Positions 49,138 to 62,009 of a stretch of DNA of 64,000 nt are shown one piece after another. Position 1 is the stretch's first letter, and the number at the start of each line of letters is the position of its first letter. Source of the DNA: Muricea muricata (Eukaryota > Cnidaria > Anthozoa > Malacalcyonacea > Plexauridae). A program made the position numbers and the translations under genes. The DNA is taken from contig OY979719.1 of the NCBI GenBank assembly GCA_963855995.1, positions 18,323,312-18,387,311 on the forward strand, read 5' to 3'. The notes below the pieces were generated by a model, which did no database searches, had not been told where the DNA came from, and saw only the letters and a program-made list of their open reading frames with translations.

Positions 49138-52100
49138 TTAGTGTACAAATATGTATCCAAATGCTGGAGTGTTCTTGTTGTCAAGTTTGTTGCAAATGGC
49201 AATATTTCCACATGTTGTATTTCTTGCTCTGATGTTCTCGTTATTACATCCGTATGCTGAAGTACCAAAGCCAATACACGTGTCGCAACCATTGCAGTGG
49301 GCAACATTATTTGCTATTATCCCGATCCGTACCCTAATGTACCCTCCATCATTAAAGCCAGCGACACCAGCACTTTCCAGATTAAACCCTTCTTTATTAC
49401 AGTTTTCTTGCAAACGCGAACCATCCATGAGAGATAACCACTTGTTCCTTCCAACGTTCAGTCTTTTAGAGCCTTCGTCTGCGATCACATTGTAAAGCGA
49501 GCTTGCTCGGTAGTTGATCACGATCCATTTTGTGACACCATTGACTTTCATTCCGAGGCATATTTTGTCAAACAGTGTGTTCCAGAAAGAAGCCAGTTTT
49601 GTTTGTTTTTCACTCAAACCTTCAAGTCCGTCTTCAACTGCGTAGGTCCTCTTGTTGGTCCAGTAAGGTGAACTATTGTTGAACTCAGTCTAAAATTAAG
49701 CAAGGCGTTTTTTAAGCATTCATGATATACTGTTTGCTGCCCATTTGGTTGGTTGAAATTCCATTTCTTTAAGATTACTTTTACCTTGTTTCCATCTATT
49801 TTCATCACTAGTGTCCAGCCTCCTGTCCCACACCCAGATATTTCAGTCATGTGACAGTAAACTTGATATTCTTCGAGTGAGTCATTATTTTTCAGTTTGT
49901 AAACACCATTGCTGAAAGATCTAAATAGAACAAACATGTGAAAGTTGGCAACGCCACATTGTTACATCATGTGAAATCGCGTCAAATATTTTCGATCAAT
50001 GCTTTTGCTATGCTTGATTAAAGTTAACTGAATTTATCAGTTTTACTCTGTGGTAATACCAAAAGATTTGAAATTCAAAGTAGAAAATATATATTCAATG
50101 AATAATGTTTTTATAGCAGTTTAACATACTTATCTTTTTCCAGTAGTTTCTTACAAGATGATGAGAATTCTAAAAGGAAAAATGTGTAAAAACTAACCAC
50201 TTTCCCAAGCGCTTAATCGTAGGAATAGATGGGGATAGGTCTGCATAGGAATTAACCTGTAAGTAAAATTTTATCAATTTTTTCGCATAACAAGTATCTC
50301 AAGTACAGTATAAGATTGTTTTGAATGATTCTTTAGTTTTATTAAAACTTTTAATTTCTTCCTAAAAAGCGTACAATTTGTATTGTGCATGCTTGTGATG
50401 CATGTGTTATTTTTGTTGCCTTATTTGTATTTCATGATTGGATACCATAGACAAGAAATACATCATTATGATTAGGATTAAAACTTGCCCGTATTTCGTA
50501 AAAGCAATATGCTACGAGGGACTTCAAGAAACATTTAGTGAACTAAATGTACCTGCGAATGGCGAAATACATAGGGTGTAAACTTGGAAAGATCATACAT
50601 TAAAATGCTCGATATCTGAAGCACTTTTAGAATTTACAGCACTTTATAATAGAATTCTATAATATATTCATGGGCATCAAGCTTACCATTAAGAATTGTT
50701 TTTAATTATGATTACTTCGAAACTGAGCTTACCGGCTGAATTTTGCGCCGTCTAGAAATGAATAAACAAAATAATATTTATTTTAGTCAGAACACCACTA
50801 ACTCTAGTGGGTGAGTCAAAAAAAGTAGACAATTTTGGAGCGGCTTTGAACCTTGACTCGCCATGAAGTATGCCGTTTTTTATTACATTGCTTGGGTACT
50901 TGTGAAGCGCTTTTCTAAAGAAAATTTCAATTAAAAGTCCTTTGGGAGTTGTATGCAAATTAGGTAAATGCATAAATTAAGCATGTACAAAGCTGATTTT
51001 GCTAAAATATGCGCGACGTTTTGAACGGCTTAGACTCAAGCCAAATTTCTGATATTTTGGACAGCAATACGCCAGCCGACAAGTTTTCCATCTACCAAGA
51101 GAAAATTACATTTAAGCATTTAAGTTTTGTGCGCAGGCATATTTCACTTGTCATAAAAGACACAACACCCCGGGTAATGAAGCTTTAAATTTCTCATTTT
51201 TTCTGTTTATTTTACATTAGAAGTACCAAAACACTCTATTTTATTAAAAAAACTTCGTACATTGTGGCGCTTCCCGAAATTGAGAGCAATTTTAGATTTG
51301 TCTACTTTTTTTGATGTACCATGTATGAATACTGAAACGATAACTTCAGATCCAATGTTTGTGTGAGTCTACTACAGTATGAATATCCTAAACAGTTTTA
51401 GTTTTATTTTCCCCCTTTCTCAAAAAGACTGTATCGAAAAGCGTAAAAAGTTATAATTTCATAAACCATAATATTAATTTTAAATCGACGTGAAGACATT
51501 AAAAGTGTTGCTCTTCTGAAAAACAACGAATCACATACTTACCCTGTTGGGATTGAGCAATATGAAGTAATGATAACTGTTATTCGGAAGTAAGAGGTCT
51601 GGTTTTTCTGTAGAGACATCTCTGAGAAACTCGCAATTTTTTGCACGATTAGTGCCGTCGTCTTTAAGGAAGTTAACCGATCTGCAAGACTTGTCCTGAA
51701 GCATGCATTTCTGTATACATTCTGCCCCTGAGTTGGCGTGAGTGTAGTTGATAACTGGGCTGTTCAGACGGTGACCTTTAAGAAAATGAGATTTTAGCAA
51801 ATGAGAGACTTGGAAAATCATCACTATAACTCGTGCGTTAAAAAAATATGATCTTGTATAAAATTATGGCGGCAACTATCCCTTACGCTTCGATGTCATT
51901 CAGCATTTGGTTGAAAATAGAAGTGCCCAGAGGCGCAACGAAAGCGATGATTCGGGAGAGTGGCTGTTCTGTCCGACGAATTTCTTTTGAAAACTAATCG
52001 ATTTAATGCAAATGGAGTAGGACACAAATTGTACGTTTCAAATCATACCCTTGTTTGATCCGTCAAAACAAAAGTCAGCCCCTTCTCCAAAGGTTTGAAG

Positions 52101-52244
52101 GTTCAAAAATATCAGCGACAGAAGCTCGAGCCTTAAAAATATACAAGTAAAACTCGTATGCTGTGTGGTATAGAGGAGTTTATAAGACAGCTTGGGATAG
52201 AATTCTTTTTCTCTTTACCTTTGAAGGAGTGACATGTTGCTCAT
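49138..52244 (-). CDS. U6: secreted type-2 PAN + fibrinogen-like protein with split leader exon
   Basis: Proposed exons: 52219-52244 (MSNMSLLQ), 52049-52131 (LELLSLIFLNLQTFGEGADF, CFDGSNKG), 51543-51775 (type-2 PAN ending LNPNR), 50733-50751 (19 nt, TAQNSA), 50130-50169 (FSSSCKKLLEKD), 49785-49920 ([28 protein letters not shown]) and 49138-49689 (terminal exon). All phases fit and the product is 362 residues. Read straight through, the leader has an in-frame TAA after the ninth codon; removal of an 87-nt GTAAAG...TTTTAAG intron restores a normal signal peptide. If that intron is not spliced, U6 would be a pseudogene. The terminal exon is a close paralogue of U5. Confidence 0.72.
50809..51321. 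mobile_element. Transposon-like element with inverted ends, about 510 bp
   Basis: Inverted ends TCAAAAAAAGTAGACAA (50815) and TTGTCTACTTTTTTTGA (ending about 51314) surround about 480 bp without a coding frame. It lies in the U6 intron between the 19-nt linker exon and the PAN exon. Possibly a Tc1/mariner-type remnant; superfamily not established. Confidence 0.65.
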
Positions 52245-54215
52245 TCTTGTTTCTCTGTCGGGAATCGTTCAATTTGAAGCCAGTCGGAATACAACCCTAA
52301 ACAATTTCTCCGGATGCTTCGAATTCGCTTAGTATTTCTTGTCGCTTAACGTCGCTTACTCTTACATAACATCTACTAACATCATCTGCATGTCATGTCT
52401 CGAAAATTTTCACCTGTACCGCAATGCCATAAAAGAATTTCTTGAGCTGCACGAGTATTGTTTATTCAGTCCCTCTTTAGCATGCAAATCGATGAACTTT
52501 AGTGTGATGCAAAAATACAAGAGCACAGAATAGAAAATATACAGAAGGGCCACTCGAGTCGGAACCTTCGATGTTCCCCGCCCCCGCGCATGTCGCATTA
52601 CGCATGAGCATTATGCAGGTTTTCCCTTCTCTGACTAATAGAAACGGTAATGGTCCTGGCCAGTCAATTGCCTTTTCTGACCAATAGAGACGCTGAACTG
52701 GCTGCTCCGCCATTATTCTGGCCAGTCAATTGCATAAAAATAGGCGGACATGTCGCACTGGTGACTGTTCCTTCTGTTTATTTCCTATATTGTGACAAGA
52801 GCTTGCAAGAGCAGCATTTGACAGGCAAGACAGCTGGACAGGCGTGCCGCATATTCAAGTGTTGAAGCCGATGTTTATTCAGTAAAGACAGAAAGAGAAT
52901 TGCGCATGGATCTGGAAATTAATTAGTTTGTATCATAATAGACTTTGGACATTCGTATGTGAGAATGGATTGTCCAAATAAAAAATCTTTCAAAAATAGC
53001 ATATTTTTTTCTTTTCATGAAATAACTATAATGTGTTCCCCTAAATTAAGATGGCCGCCATTATCACGTTCTAGAAAGCATTAGAGAACTTGTATCAAGT
53101 TGTGTCTTCGCAGTTAAATAGCAAAAGATATTTGCTTCATAATTTAGCGAGTTTGTGCATGTTGCAATGTGATACGCAGAAACTTAAACCGATTTTCATT
53201 AGAATCCAGTATGTCATTATAAATATTCTGGGTTTACAATTGGTTGCCTGCGTGAATTCAAAAGGATGCTTTATCCAGCTCTTATGTCCAGATCAGTGTT
53301 CTTAACATGTATTTGCATTATTATCCAGAATTTACTCTGTTGAATTTGATAAATTCAGCCTTCAGGTGTCATTTCAAGTAAAACGTTGTTAGTCAGCGTA
53401 CATGAAGAAATGTCCAAAGAAATAATTCCTGTGTTTTTGTATTTCGTAAAGCGACATTATAGGCCTATACATCTAAACTAAAGGCCCACACTCGGCAATC
53501 GCGAATACACACATACACGCATACATCCCCCCCCCCCCCCTAAAGATTTGTATCGACGTGAGCTAACATATGGCTAGCGTATGCATGGTCTAGGATCTCA
53601 GCGCGTAAACAAAAAAATTAAATTTTGCAAACGTCTTATTAAATTCTCCAATTTTATACATCTATCGATGAAGTAGTTTTGAAAATACATTTTTATGTAA
53701 GACGAGAAAAGCAAAATTTAGGTTTATGTAAATCAAGAGAAATCTGTATAACATATACAGACTCCTTCGCGCTCTTGATTTCTTTTGTGTGTTTTTTCTT
53801 CATGAATTACATTAGTAGGTTTCGGCAGTTTCAAAAGAAGTATGTATATCACTATGTTTCTCGACTATATGATCAATGTTACGACGCATATGCATAGTAA
53901 ATTAATTGTTATCGCTTTTTGTGTGTCTATGTTCTTGCTGGAATATTTAAATTTAAATAGACTTCAACTAAATTTATTCTTGAAGTGCGTGGTTTTCCAG
54001 CAGAATCTTTTGAGTATAAACAATTGATGCCGATATTTTTCCACAAGTTTCATCAAGGTATTTATCTGAGCTAAATCTCGCGGTCAAAGAATAACTCAAA
54101 AATAAATTATTTTGAGTCAGTCATCATTTTCAAAAAGCTTAACTTATACTGATGTTCACCAAGAAAAAAATATACTCATTGCCAATGTTGGTTTGTAGAA
54201 ATTGTTTCTACAGTG
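52245..54215. other. Spacer between U7 and U6
   Basis: No family exon. It contains the dispersed repeat at about 52545-52870, a poly-C run at 53527-53540 and AT-rich sequence. U6 promoter and U7 3' UTR should be here. Confidence 0.5.
52545..52870. repeat. Dispersed repeat, plus-strand copy
   Basis: The segment around GGCCAGTCAATTG (52659 and 52720), with two near-identical sub-blocks, resembles 57260-57510 in the opposite orientation (CAATTGACTGGCC near 57371; GCGACACGTCC versus GGACATGTCGC). Probably two copies of one transposon-derived repeat beside the 5' ends of U6 and U7. Confidence 0.6.
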
Positions 54216-57200
54216 CTACTGTACAAATATGTATCCAAATGTTGGAGTGTTCTTGTTGTCGAGTTTATTACAAATGGCGATATTACCACATGTTGTCTTT
54301 CTTATTTGACCACCACATCCACGTACTGAGGTACCAAAGCCAATACACGAGTTACAACTTTTGCAGTGGTTTTGGTTGTTTGCCATTATTCCGATTCGTA
54401 CTTTCAGGTGTGCCGATTGATAACTTTCACGGTTTATATTAAACCCTTCTTCATCACAGTTATTTTGCAAACGCGAACCCTCCATAAGAAATAACCATGT
54501 GCTCTTTCCAACGTTCGTATGTTTAAAATCTCCGTCTGCGATCACATTGTAAAGCGAACTTGCTTGGTAGTCAATCACGATCCATTTTGTGACACCATTG
54601 CCTTTCATTCCGAGGCATATTTTGTCAAATGGTGTGTTCCAGTAAGAAGCCAGTTTTGTTTGTGTTTCAGTCAAACCTTCAAGTCCGTCTTCAACTGCGT
54701 AGGTTTCGTTGTTGCTCCAGTAAGGTGAACTGTAGTTGAACTCAGTCTGTGAAGGAAATAGTTTACTTATTTATCACAACGATATATTTTTGTTTATGTG
54801 TGCCGTCTTAGTTCTTCACTGAAAATACCTTGGTTTATGATTACTTTACCTTGGTGCCATCAATTTTCATCACTAGTGTCCAGCCTCCTGACCCACACCC
54901 AGGTAGTTCAGTCATGTGACAGTAAACGTGATATTCTTCAAGTGAATCATAATTTCTCAGTTGGTAAGCGCCATTGCTGAGTGATCTAAGTAGTATGATC
55001 AAATCAATGTCAGAAAAGCTACATTGAAACGACATGTAAAATTCAGTCTTTTTCAGACTTGTCCATTGAGGTTGTTGCATGCGCAATTTTCCATTTTCTT
55101 TATTCTAGGCGTACCTGTTTCTTTCTGACAGTTCTTTACAAGATGACAACATTTCTTGATTTTCTGGAAAAATAAGTAAATTTTTGCGAAGTTGATTTTT
55201 TCTATGATGGCATTTAGAAAATAAGCAAATATTCACGGAACAGTGCATTGAAACGTTGTGCAATGAGCACTTCTTGTAAAAATAAGTGGGTATTTCCAGT
55301 AAACTTTCTACTGTACATTTGCAGCAGACTAAAAAGAGAATTATAACTCTGGCATTCCCAGGGATGTATTGTGTCAACCTTACATTGCCATGGCTTCATG
55401 CATTAATTATCAGTTTAAACATCGAATAACATTCTTGTAATTTCGTTACCTGGAGCCATTTGACAACATCGAAATTTGTCAATGTTTTTAAGCCAGTTAC
55501 CAGAACCACGATAAACTCCTGTGATATAATATCCAAGCTTTGAACAGTTTGTCCAACCTTCTCTTTCAAACGATTCTCCAACGTCTTCAGTATAGCACGA
55601 TCCGTAACCTTTAGGATGATTACTTGGTTTACAACATTGACCATGCTCTATGTTATGTAGATTGTGGGGCGCGCTTATTTCTAATCCGTTCAGGAAATAA
55701 CCAGCTGGGCAAACGCTCCATTTTTCATGTCTATATTAAAATTAAAGAAGTCAGTTCAAAGCGTTTTTCTAGTTCCTGGACAATTCCTTTTTCGAGACAA
55801 TGTCTAGTAAAAGTTTTGCAAACATTTGACTAACCATCATGTTAAAGAATGATGTGTATTGAATACTCACTTGTCCAGAGAATGTACCCAATTACCGTAT
55901 TCACACGTTCCATGCTGACCACTGAACTCTGGTATTGAACTACAACATCTCGCTTGTTCCAATAAAGAAATTGGATCACTAGTGTTGTCTGGTGGATCCA
56001 AGCGATAAAACCCGGTGATGAAATGATTATGCCATTGGCATGTTGACCAGCCAGTTTTATTGAAGCTTTCACTCCAGTCAGCAACTAAACATTTCGTGGG
56101 TACCACTACAAAATAATATTGAAAAAGTGTAAGAGGTCAGTAAAGCTTTCTTAAGCAGTTAACCCTAAAAGAGCAAACAAATGCATTCCTGTCAGTAAAA
56201 TGGAACAATTTAAACTTTGCATCGTATTAGTAAACCTCCAATGTCGAGTGAAATTCAGTGGTTTTATCATTAAAGAAGAGCCGTTCTTTTTGTCGTCACC
56301 TTAATTTTTGGAACCTTTGTGAAAAGACTGAGTGAACTATCGTTAACGTTCGTGGGTTTGATTGCCTGCCGCATGATTCACCAATCCAAATGTTAACGTG
56401 TTTTTGACAAGAAGTTTTTCCCTTTTAACTTGTTTACTGTTATCCTTGTTAACATTCATAAATATAGCGTTGCTATAGCGGGAAAACTAACTCTAAAGCC
56501 TGGTTTTCACTAGCAACATAAATTCAAGCAACATTGCAAAGGATAACTTTTTCTCATGGGACAAATTTTGTACCATAAGATACCAAGCAACATAACAAAG
56601 GATAACTTTCACCTTCAGTGTCAAACACATACAAACATGTATCAATATATTGATTTTGTTACTGGCTGAAATAGGAGACAAAAATGCCAGCGGTGGAGAT
56701 CAGGACATATTTGGACAAGGTCTGGTGCCAATTTGGACTTCATGTTGATAAAGTTTGATACTATAGTATGTATGATATAGTAATAATACAAGAGTATTTT
56801 AAGCCTTACTTGATGACGATTCTGTTTCTGGGAGTGGACTACTTGATGAAACTTCAGACACTGTCTAAAAATGAGTAAAAATATCTTATCATAATTTTGC
56901 TTGGCGTTGCTTGCTGTACTTGTTATGTATCGATTGCATTTGCTTCTTTGCAATGCTTCTTCCTAAAATAGAGCGAATTGAAAGATATTTTTTCAGTACT
57001 TACCCTGTTGGGACTGAGTAATATGTAGTAATCATAATCTTCATCTTTGAGTAAAAGTTTTGGTTTTTCTGTGGAAACGTCTTTAAGAAACTCGCAATTT
57101 CTGTCCGAATTCGAGGTTACGTTGAAGTTGACAGATCTACAATGTTTGTTGTGACGAACGCAGAGGAAAATACAGCTTAATCCTGTGTCGGCATGAGTGT

Positions 57201-59267
57201 AGTTGATGACTGTGCTGTTCAAGCGACGACCTTTGAAAAGAAAGTTTTGCAAATACTAAACAAAGACTCATTAATAATGATTGGAGTTAAACGCCTGATT
57301 GGAGTTAAACCAAAGTATGGGAAATAAACAGTTGGTCCACTCAACAGTGCGACACGTCCCGAAATTTTTGTACAATTGACTGGCCTAGATATTGGCGGAA
57401 CAGTCACTTCAGCGTCTGTGTTGGCCAGAAAATGTAATTAAAATTACATAATGAACATGCGTGATACGACATGCGGATCCACAGAAATTTCAAAGGTTCA
57501 GACTTGAGTGGCCTTTCTGTTTAGTTTTTATTCTGTGGTAAAGCTTGCATGCAGGCTAGGTTGTAATACATTTTCTTGCGTGAATGTCGAACTGTTACTT
57601 TCGCGGGGTGAAGTGTTTTCGTAAAGGACTCCATGCAATGTAGCTGTATATTTTCCTGTTGTAATTTTCATTGTCTAGAACGTTTGATTTTAAGCGATTA
57701 TTTGAACTATGATACATACATAACAGTCCATTATACACATTCAACGATTTTTATGTTTTCTCGCAGAAACGCAAGCATTCGAATGCAGCGCTCACGTTTA
57801 CACGGCACCGGATCCGCATGGTCACGATGTCAAATTGAATACTTCCACGACAAGTGTGGCTCTTGCACTTACGATAGTATTGCAGAATTTAACAACAAGT
57901 AGTCGTAAAAAAACGAGGTAAGCGTAAATATGACCGCAAACTACCCGAACTCGATGTCGTGAGTAAGCGAATCCGGTACCTTGTAAACGGGGTAAAAGTG
58001 TGATATAAGGATAGTAGATACTTGATGTGATATAAGCATAGTAGATTTTTGTGAAATTCATGAATAGCTAATGCGCCCATCTAACAATGACATTGCATGC
58101 AATATTTTGGTCACAAGTATGCATTCGTAAACCCATGCAAATAAAGTACAGAAATACGACGCAAGACGATCTCTATTTACGTTATTTAATGCACTAGGTT
58201 ATGACGCAAAATGATTTGTATAAAGGTTAATGCATTAGTATGACGCACGACAAACTGTGTCAAAGTTAATGGATATTTGTGCATTTCACAAGACTTAGTA
58301 CGTTGATAAAAATACTTGCGTCGGATCTGTATAGGCTTAACAGTTGTAAAAATGCATACAGATCCGTCGCTTGTATTTTAACTACAGTAGTAATTGACAC
58401 AAGCTGTCTTTGTTCAGTCTGACATAGATTGGTAGCGAGTCTTGTGCGAACAAAATATTTTCGTAACGACTTAACGCTTGTCTTTGAGGGCCCATAGTGT
58501 TTCAATTCTATTTCAAAACCATCCTTAGAGATAGGAAAAAATTGATTCATATTAGATTCAGTCTTTTTTGTTAGATTCAGTCTTTTTTGTTAAGAACAGA
58601 TATGTAACTTATAGGACTTCGTCTCCTCGGATGTACTTGCACGTTTTGCCCTTTTGCCGACCTTATTGGGTTGACCTTTTTGGATTGAACAATCAAAAGT
58701 GTCTCTAGTTATAAATGTTGGAAGAAATTCGCAATATTGACCGTAAAGATGCCTTTTAAAAAAAGCAGTGACGTGTTAACAAATTAAATGAGGAATTGTG
58801 ACGCGAGTGACAGTTGCTAGGAAGATGGCGACTGTTAAACAACCTCAGTTTACTTGAAGTTACACATCTGTTCTTACCTAATCTGTAGTTAAACTGTCTA
58901 GAAACAATCAATGGACAACACATGCACTATTCGAAATAGAAATGTATGTCGGGAAACATGCCTTTGCATGACGAAAATTTGCATTTTAAATTGTAAAGTT
59001 TGAGCACATCGAAAATACTAGTGATAAAGAGTGTCACCGGAATACAAAAACGTTTAAAATTTCTTTTAGATATTGGACACAAATTGTACTTTTTCAAAAC
59101 TTACCTTCATTTGATATGTCAAAACAAAAGTCAATATTTTCTCCGAACGCTTCAAGGTTAAAGAACATCAACCACAAAAGACCAACTGACAAAAATATGG
59201 AAGCAAAACTCTCAAAGGACAACTTAGAACTTACTCCTTTAGCTCTTTTCCTTTGAAGTGATCGCAT
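54216..59267 (-). CDS. U7: PAN + Trp/Cys-rich repeats + fibrinogen-like protein
   Basis: Eight exons join in phase to 558 residues: 59105-59267 (MRSLQRKRAKGVSSKLSFES, hydrophobic core, IDFCFDISNEG), 57004-57230 (type-2 PAN ending LSPNR), 56810-56864 (TVSEVSSSSPLPETESSS), 55871-56105 and 55450-55730 (Trp/Cys repeats), 55115-55163 ([15 protein letters not shown]), 54850-54985 ([28 protein letters not shown]) and 54216-54746 (terminal exon). It is the only unit seen with the extra repeat exons, which are inserted between the linker and the SCKEL exon with phases 1-2-1 and so leave the frame intact. The terminal exon is closest to U8 ([21 protein letters not shown]). The start could lie up to 40 codons further upstream (frame open to 59387), but the Met at 59267 precedes the signal peptide. 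Confidence 0.8.
55450..56105 (-). other. Two exons encoding Trp/Cys-rich repeats in U7
   Basis: About 170 residues hold three related repeats with the pattern W-S-(E/V)...G-W-x(2)-C...(F/Y)-(I/L)-(T/N)-G-(F/V/L)...-CC: WSESFNKTGWSTC ... FITGFYR ... ARCC; KWSVCPAGYFLNGLEI ... GQCC; ESFEREGWTNC ... YITGVYRG ... FRCC. I do not recognise a named domain. The double-Cys end and the aromatic-rich core suggest a small disulfide-stabilised extracellular module. Confidence 0.7.
57260..57510. repeat. Dispersed repeat, minus-strand copy
   Basis: Inverted relative to 52545-52870, lying in U7 intron 1. Confidence 0.55.
57794..57990. mobile_element. Foldback MITE, about 200 bp
   Basis: Left end CGTTTACACGGCACCGGAT pairs imperfectly with right end ATCCGGTACCTTGTAAACG. 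GTTTAC-type ends are frequent in hAT-like MITEs, but no target duplication was confirmed. In U7 intron 1. Confidence 0.65.
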
Positions 59268-60060
59268 GTTGGTGGTGTCTTTTGGCTTATAGGTAGAATT
59301 CGTTGGACGCAACCATAAACTGTATGTTTCGAAGACCTTAAATTTAACGAGTTGACAGATGTACGGTATACAGTAGTGCAACATCATCTGACGTTTGACT
59401 TTCTGCTAGGTTTGCACCTGCAATTTTATACCATGCTTTCCGAAATTATAAATTTAAATTTTTGTGTTTAGTGCCAAGGTTAGCGTGAGCTCCGTTGATT
59501 TCGTTAAATTGACATGCAATGCAGCAGCGGACGACCCGAAATATTTTTTATTGTATTCATAACAGAAAGAAAGAGTACTATCTGCATGTACCTGTAAATT
59601 TAGAAAATGCCTCATCTCATGGATTTTGAAAGTTTGCAATGTTATCTTTTATATAACTCACAAATTATGTAGGTGTGTTTGATAATCCCATTCTTGTGCT
59701 CATTACGGAGTTAAAACATTCTAAGAATATGAACGTTCGACACTGGCGCTTGACTTCGAAGGGTAGCTTTTCTTGGGACGCACTGTATAACTGTCCCTAG
59801 AGTATAAGCTTTAACGAGGATAAGTGTAGACTAAGGCGAATCAAGTGTCTAACTTATCGTCGTATTCTACGCATGAATATTTCTGTAATACACATTAGTT
59901 CAAAATTTTGAACGTTTTATCTGACATGACATTTAGACCTAATTTAAATACAATTCAACACAAATTACAAAGAAGTTTAACAAAGGCAAGCAATGCCAAG
60001 CTTCAAGACTGATAAACAACACGAATAAACCACCTGTTCAATTGCAAAAGACGTAAGTCA

Positions 60061-60712
60061 ATTTGCAAGCAAATGACTCCATGCACACATAGTGAGAATA
60101 ATTCGTTATTTCTCCTGAATTCCTATAAACTTATAATTTGAAATACTATATAAAAAATATAGACGAATATTTTGCTAAAAATAATCGCAATCAATGTGGA
60201 ATGCGTAATTCTCTGCTATACAGAGATATTTACATGGGCCCATTAGGAAAATAAAACATGGAAATTGAAATGTGCCGCGTATGACTTCATAACCTTTTAT
60301 TTGGGACACATTTTATGTTCCCACTTACCCCTAATTAAATAAAGCGTGAAATGATCTTGAGGGAATAAAATAAATCATTTTATAAAACGAAAAACGAAAG
60401 TTGGAATGCTTCAGTATTGATCGGTAAAAAAGATATACTTTACAACAGGTAATGCCCAACATCATTTTTGCTACTCCATTTTTCGAAAAAAACGAAAATC
60501 TCAAGAAATCTATGACTTATTTCAACACCCCAAAATCATGTTGCTGTTCATGTTATCCGGGGTAAGCGAGATCATCTAATCAGCCCCCTCAATAAAACCA
60601 CGTAAACTCTGGTCAACTGCGCGCATGGTGGGGTTCAGTCAGCCAGAATTATTTAACAGGGGCCGGTTGTATGAATATCTTAAATCACTGTTTTTTAGCT
60701 AAATAGTGATTA
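60061..60712. repeat. 0.65-kb direct repeat, copy 1
   Basis: Matches 63331-63966 in the same orientation across nearly its whole length (shared TCCATGCACACATA, ACTATATAAAAAATATAGA, GAGATCAT and GGCCGGTTGTATGAATATCT blocks). Confidence 0.85.
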
Positions 60713-60795
60713 AGTAGAAAATATGTGGCTCTGGTTGGTCGACATTTCCACTAATCATATTTAATGTTAATCACTTTTTTATACAACCGACCCCA
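60659..60795. mobile_element. Small foldback at the end of the 0.65-kb repeat
   Basis: Ends GGGGCCGGTTGTATGAA and TTTATACAACCGACCCC form inverted repeats, with inner TTAAATCACT/AGTGATTAA arms. The second copy of the large repeat has only the left half of this element. Confidence 0.75.
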
Positions 60796-62009
60796 GGTCT
60801 ACTATAAGAGACGATACGTTGTTGTAGTGTCGGTAGCGAACTGAAAAACACACAGAACTTTCAGATCTTTGAAAGTTGTGCTTGTATTGTTTAGGTATTG
60901 TTGATGGTCTATTATTGTACAAGACCTGTTTTAAGGTGGCTCGTTAGTCTAACATTGTACTTCTTTCGCCATAAAGTCTTTTATTGTGCATGTGTGTAAA
61001 GCTTAGTTTAGGCCATTGCATATGTAGTTCTAATGGTTGTGTTCATAGTTGGAAAAGTTTTGTTCTCTTACCGTTCGTATGTCCAAAGACATTGTTGCCA
61101 TGGATAAGGCGCCGCGTTTGTGCAAAGTAGCTTCTAATTAGAATTGAGTTCAAACGGGAAACATGATTTCTGTGTTCAGGCAGACCATGAAGAAATTCAT
61201 TTTTGGAATGCAGAGGACAGTGCTGTAGAGCTAGGCAATAAGCTAAATGGAAGCTCAAGCATTCACTATGAAACATTTTATGGTGGAGAGATAAAATTTC
61301 TAATGATTTCTGACTATTGAGCCATGCAAGTAATTGAACACAAAGTGAGAAGACTATAACGTTGATATGAGTCGTTTATTCCTTGAGGTTTATCTTCCAA
61401 ATAGAATTTTTGCATACGTTTTGCCTTGGATAGTTATGGAGGGGCAACTAGAACCCTTTGGTAGTTCATCTTTCCATGGTTTTACGCTGCGCGTGACTTC
61501 CATCCCAGAAATCACCCGGGAAATCGTTGTAGAAAAAAACAAAATATTCACAGTTAATTTAGTATCATGGTAGCGCACATATTACTGATTATGCAAATAT
61601 GTATTATCATAACATTGTTAATTCTAGAACTTAAATCGTCAACGTGCTTTATTACGTGCTTTAATTAAATTTTCATTGATAATTATTTTTGTGTTATGTG
61701 ATCTAGTACTTATGAGTATATAGCTTATGAGTTTAACCTCGTATAAGTAAAAAATAAAGAGTGTTCTACACGATCAGCAGAGCTAATTGTATAACCATTG
61801 ATTGAATAGTTTGAAACATGCGTAATCAGTTAATTACACAATCGATCATGCATTGGCTAATCTAATTTTTCTCTACATATTATTCTGGTATTTAAATTTC
61901 TGCTTAAATGGTATTACAACTGCATGATCACAGCTCTAAATAAAGAGTCGATAACTTTTAACAAATGTACTCATTGCCAATGTTAGTTTGTAAAAATGTT
62001 GCTACAGTG

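Larger units (their letters stand above)
59268..62009. other. Spacer between U8 and U7
   Basis: About 2.7 kb without recognised exons. It contains one copy of the 0.65-kb repeat at 60061-60712 and a foldback at 60659-60795. The U7 promoter should be just above 59267. Confidence 0.5.

Noticed and set aside
57633..57902. 89-codon plus-strand frame at 57633
   Set aside because: Runs into a foldback MITE (57794-57990) and lies in U7 intron 1; no homology recognised.
61367..61573. 68-codon plus-strand frame at 61367
   Set aside because: No recognisable domain or splice context; open on both strands by chance.
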